Assembly (NCBI RefSeq): GCF_016342275.1
Contig: NZ_JAEIOT010000004.1
Coordinates: 310,001-374,000, forward strand
Direction of reading: 5' to 3'
Source: Corynebacterium marambiense
GTDB taxonomy: Bacteria > Actinomycetota > Actinomycetes > Mycobacteriales > Mycobacteriaceae
Length of the DNA: 64,000 nucleotides
Under the pieces are notes generated by a model. It searched no databases and had not been told where the DNA came from. It worked only from the letters and a program-made list of their open reading frames with translations. Shown here one piece after another: positions 61,709 through 64,000 of the stretch. Position 1 is the first letter of the stretch. Each line of letters opens with the position of its first letter. The position numbers and the translations under genes are program-made.

Positions 61709-63640
61709 ATGAAGGATCTCTACCGCTATGTCAACGGCCCCTGGCTCGACTCCCACGTCATTCCGGATGACCGCGGCGCCGACGGCAACTTCCACAAGCT
61801 CCGGGACCGCTCGGAGGAGGATGTCCACACCATCGTGGAGGCCGACGATGGCCGTGCCGGAATCCTCTACAACTGCTTCATGGACATTGAGGCGATAGAA
61901 GCCGCCGGAGTCGCGGTCCTGGGCGCCGATCTAGACCAGCTCGACGTCGACACGCCCGAAGAACTCGCCGCCGCCCTGGGGCACCTCGACCGGGAGGGGG
62001 TCGGCGCCCCCGCTGGCTTCTGGGTGGAGAAGGACTCCGCCGGCGAGGAGGCACTGGCTTACCTGGTCCAGTCGGGTCTCGGGCTGCCCGATGAGGCGTA
62101 CTACCGCGATCCCGCCCACGCGGAGACACTGGCCGCCTACCGCGCGCACGTCGCCACCATGCTCGATTTCCTCCCTGCAGACCGCCTCGGCGGGCTCTCC
62201 GCCGACGCCGCCGCCGAGCGCATCGTCGAGCTGGAGAAGCGCATCGCCGCCGGACACTGGGATGTCGTCGCAGCCCGGGACGCGGTGAAGACGTTCAATC
62301 CGACGGAATTCGCCGATCTTCCAGCGCTCGTCCGCACCCTCTGCACGGCATCGGGCCTTCCGGAACACCGGCTCATCGTGATGATGCCGTCCTACCTCGG
62401 ACACCTGGACGAGCTGCTGCGCGAAGCGGATCTCGCGGACTGGAAGCTCTGGGCCACATGGCACATCCTCAACGCCCGGGCGGGTCTGCTCACGGACGAG
62501 ATCAGCAGGACCAACTTCAACTTCTACGGAACAGTCCTCCAGGGTGCCACCGAACAGCGCGACCGCTGGAAGCGCGGAATCGGTCTGGCCGAGCGCTTCG
62601 TCGGTGAAGAGATCGGCAGACTCTTCGTCGCCGAGCACTTCCCGCCCGAGCACAAGAAGCAGATGCTCACCCTCGTCGACCACCTGATCGGGGCCTACCG
62701 TGAGCGGATCACGAACCTCGTCTGGATGACCGAGCAAACCAGGAGAAAGGCCCTGGTCAAGCTCGACAAATTCAACGCCAAGATCGGCTACCCCGACAAC
62801 TGGCGCAGCTACGAGGGGCTGGTCTTCGAGCCCGGGGGCGCCAATCTCGTGGCGAACGTCCGCCGCGGCAACGCCTTCCTCCACGACTATGAACTGAACA
62901 AGATCGGAAAGCCCGCCGACCGCGCGGAATGGGTGACCACCCCGCAGACGGTTAACGCCTTCTACAACCCCGTCGTCAACGACATCACCTTCCCCGCAGC
63001 AATCCTCCGACCGCCCTTCTTCGATCCCGACGCGGACGCAGCGACGAACTTCGGCGCGATCGGGGCCGTCATCGGACACGAGATCGGGCACGGTTTCGAT
63101 GACCAGGGCAGCCAGTACGACGGCGACGGCAACCTCAATTCCTGGTGGACCGACGAGGACCGTACCGCTTTCGAGGAACTGACCGCACGACTGGTCGGCC
63201 AGTTCAACGGGCGGGTCCCCAGTGTGCTGGAGGGCACCGAATCCACAGGTGTGAACGGGGAGTTCACACTCGGTGAGAACATCGGTGACCTCGGAGGCCT
63301 CGGCATCGCCGTCGTCGCCTACGGCCGCTACCTGGCAGATCAAGGCCTCGACTTCGACTCCGCCCCCACCGAAACCGTCGACCACGAGGGCGGCGACCCG
63401 AACATGGAGGGCCGCGAGTTCACCGGCCTGCAGCGCCTTTTCATCTCCTGGGCGCGGGTCTGGCGGACGGCCATCAGGCCGGAGTTGGCCACCCAGTACC
63501 TCGCCGTCGACCCTCATTCGCCCGCCGAGTTCCGCTGCAACATCATCGCGGCCAACGTGGACGAGTTCTACCGCGCCTTCGACGTGCATCCCGAGGGCAT
63601 GATGTACCTGGAACCCACCCGGCGCGTCACCATCTGGTGA
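61709..63640 (+). CDS. M13-family (neprilysin-like) metallopeptidase
   Basis: 643 residues from ATG 61709. Catalytic motif VIGHEIGHGFDDQGSQYDGD (HExxH), third ligand in LGENIGDLGGLGIA (ExxxD), and the terminal CxxW-type region lost. The N-terminal half (about 30-380) is helical with ALAYLVQSGLGLPDEAYYRD. No signal peptide or TM, so it is cytoplasmic, as in other bacterial PepO-type enzymes. It hydrolyses short peptides. Confidence 0.9.
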   Translation: MKDLYRYVNGPWLDSHVIPDDRGADGNFHKLRDRSEEDVHTIVEADDGRAGILYNCFMDIEAIEAAGVAVLGADLDQLDVDTPEELAAALGHLDREGVGAPAGFWVEKDSAGEEALAYLVQSGLGLPDEAYYRDPAHAETLAAYRAHVATMLDFLPADRLGGLSADAAAERIVELEKRIAAGHWDVVAARDAVKTFNPTEFADLPALVRTLCTASGLPEHRLIVMMPSYLGHLDELLREADLADWKLWATWHILNARAGLLTDEISRTNFNFYGTVLQGATEQRDRWKRGIGLAERFVGEEIGRLFVAEHFPPEHKKQMLTLVDHLIGAYRERITNLVWMTEQTRRKALVKLDKFNAKIGYPDNWRSYEGLVFEPGGANLVANVRRGNAFLHDYELNKIGKPADRAEWVTTPQTVNAFYNPVVNDITFPAAILRPPFFDPDADAATNFGAIGAVIGHEIGHGFDDQGSQYDGDGNLNSWWTDEDRTAFEELTARLVGQFNGRVPSVLEGTESTGVNGEFTLGENIGDLGGLGIAVVAYGRYLADQGLDFDSAPTETVDHEGGDPNMEGREFTGLQRLFISWARVWRTAIRPELATQYLAVDPHSPAEFRCNIIAANVDEFYRAFDVHPEGMMYLEPTRRVTIW

Positions 63641-63667
63641 CACCGGCCACGAGAGGATGAGACCCGG

Positions 63668-64000
63668 ATGACACACTATCCGCCACCCTATGCACAGCCC
63701 CCGACACCGGCGGCGACACACCAGCGGAACTGGCCGAACATCATTCTGGTAATTTTCATTCTCCTCCTCTACGCATCCATCACCGCGCAGGCGGTGACGA
63801 GCCGCTCCCTCCTGTCCAGCGCCGCCCGGGATGTCCCCGCGTCCCCGTTGTACGGCTACTCCGCCGTCCGTGACGCGCCGGAGGGATGCCCGGGTGACAC
63901 GCCGTGTCCACCCATCACGGAACGCATTATCAACATCGTCGGCCCGGATGCGGACCCCGTTCCCGTGATCGAGGCGAGCGCCACCCTGGGTACCGGAGAA
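63668..64000 (+). CDS. Single-pass membrane protein, truncated by window end
   Basis: At least 111 residues from ATG 63668 (GAGAGG upstream), continuing past the window end. A Pro-rich N-terminus (MTHYPPPYAQPPTPAATHQR) precedes one TM (NIILVIFILLLYASITAQAV) and an extracytoplasmic part with Cys residues (CPGDTPCPPIT). The frame is open to the last base. Not recognised; topology suggests a cell-envelope protein. Confidence 0.65.
   Translation, partial: MTHYPPPYAQPPTPAATHQRNWPNIILVIFILLLYASITAQAVTSRSLLSSAARDVPASPLYGYSAVRDAPEGCPGDTPCPPITERIINIVGPDADPVPVIEASATLGTGE

Noticed and set aside
61931..63721. Long antisense open frame (596 codons) across the M13 peptidase
   Set aside because: Shadow of a real gene with conserved zinc motifs.

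Overview
The window is chromosomal DNA of a high-G+C mycolic-acid actinobacterium, almost certainly a Corynebacterium. The evidence is the arabinogalactan (AG) gene set at the right (wzm, wzt, glfT1, a GtrA-family gene, dprE1, dprE2, aftA and a single emb), the murT-gatD pair, and the aspT-dnaX-ybaB-recR block with an adjacent SRP RNA. No rRNA, CRISPR array or intact insertion sequence was seen.

Layout. (1) 1-4.6 kb is a mosaic accessory region of plasmid or phage type: a frameshifted ribbon-helix-helix antitoxin with its palindromic operator, a Cys-rich zinc-ribbon protein, a frameshifted serine recombinase, a secreted-protein/4-TM-protein pair, three iteron-like repeats and a KfrA-like coiled-coil DNA-binding protein. 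(2) 4.7-7.8 kb holds a TetR regulator, an exonuclease/BRCT protein and an excisionase-type antitoxin followed by a dead PIN toxin. (3) 7.8-16.2 kb is core: murT-gatD converging on recR-ybaB-dnaX, then a SUFU-like gene, aspT and ffs. (4) 16.3-29.8 kb mixes tRNA genes (four Ser isoacceptors and two Arg-ACG) with tRNA-modification genes (gluQ, yhhQ, tgt, tadA), plus an MMPL transporter, csbD, tyrA, pat and a Schlafen/AlbA_2-type gene flanked by palindromic repeats. (5) 29.9-35.0 kb has a dehalogenase-like hydrolase, a quinone oxidoreductase, a class-V aminotransferase-like protein and the Wzm/Wzt exporter. (6) 35.06-44.5 kb is a complete sialic-acid uptake and catabolism island (nanR, siaEFGI, nanA, nanK, nanE), followed by a low-G+C stretch with a broken NYN-domain gene. 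(7) 45.6-57.8 kb resumes the AG cluster. (8) 58.8-64 kb has a GH25 muramidase, a PrsW-type protease, hypothetical membrane proteins and an M13 peptidase.

How the parts work together. The sialic-acid island sits between wzt and glfT1, genes that belong to the same cell-wall pathway. It brings its own FadR-type regulator with two matching candidate operators. Its likely flow is Neu5Ac import (SiaEFGI), then ManNAc (NanA), ManNAc-6-P (NanK) and GlcNAc-6-P (NanE); nagA and nagB must be elsewhere. gluQ, yhhQ and tgt form a queuosine salvage set next to tRNA genes. Several accessory genes are visibly decayed (antitoxin, resolvase, PIN toxin, NYN nuclease). Three enzymes (MurT, Tgt, NanK) lack most or all of the cysteines that bind zinc in typical family members.
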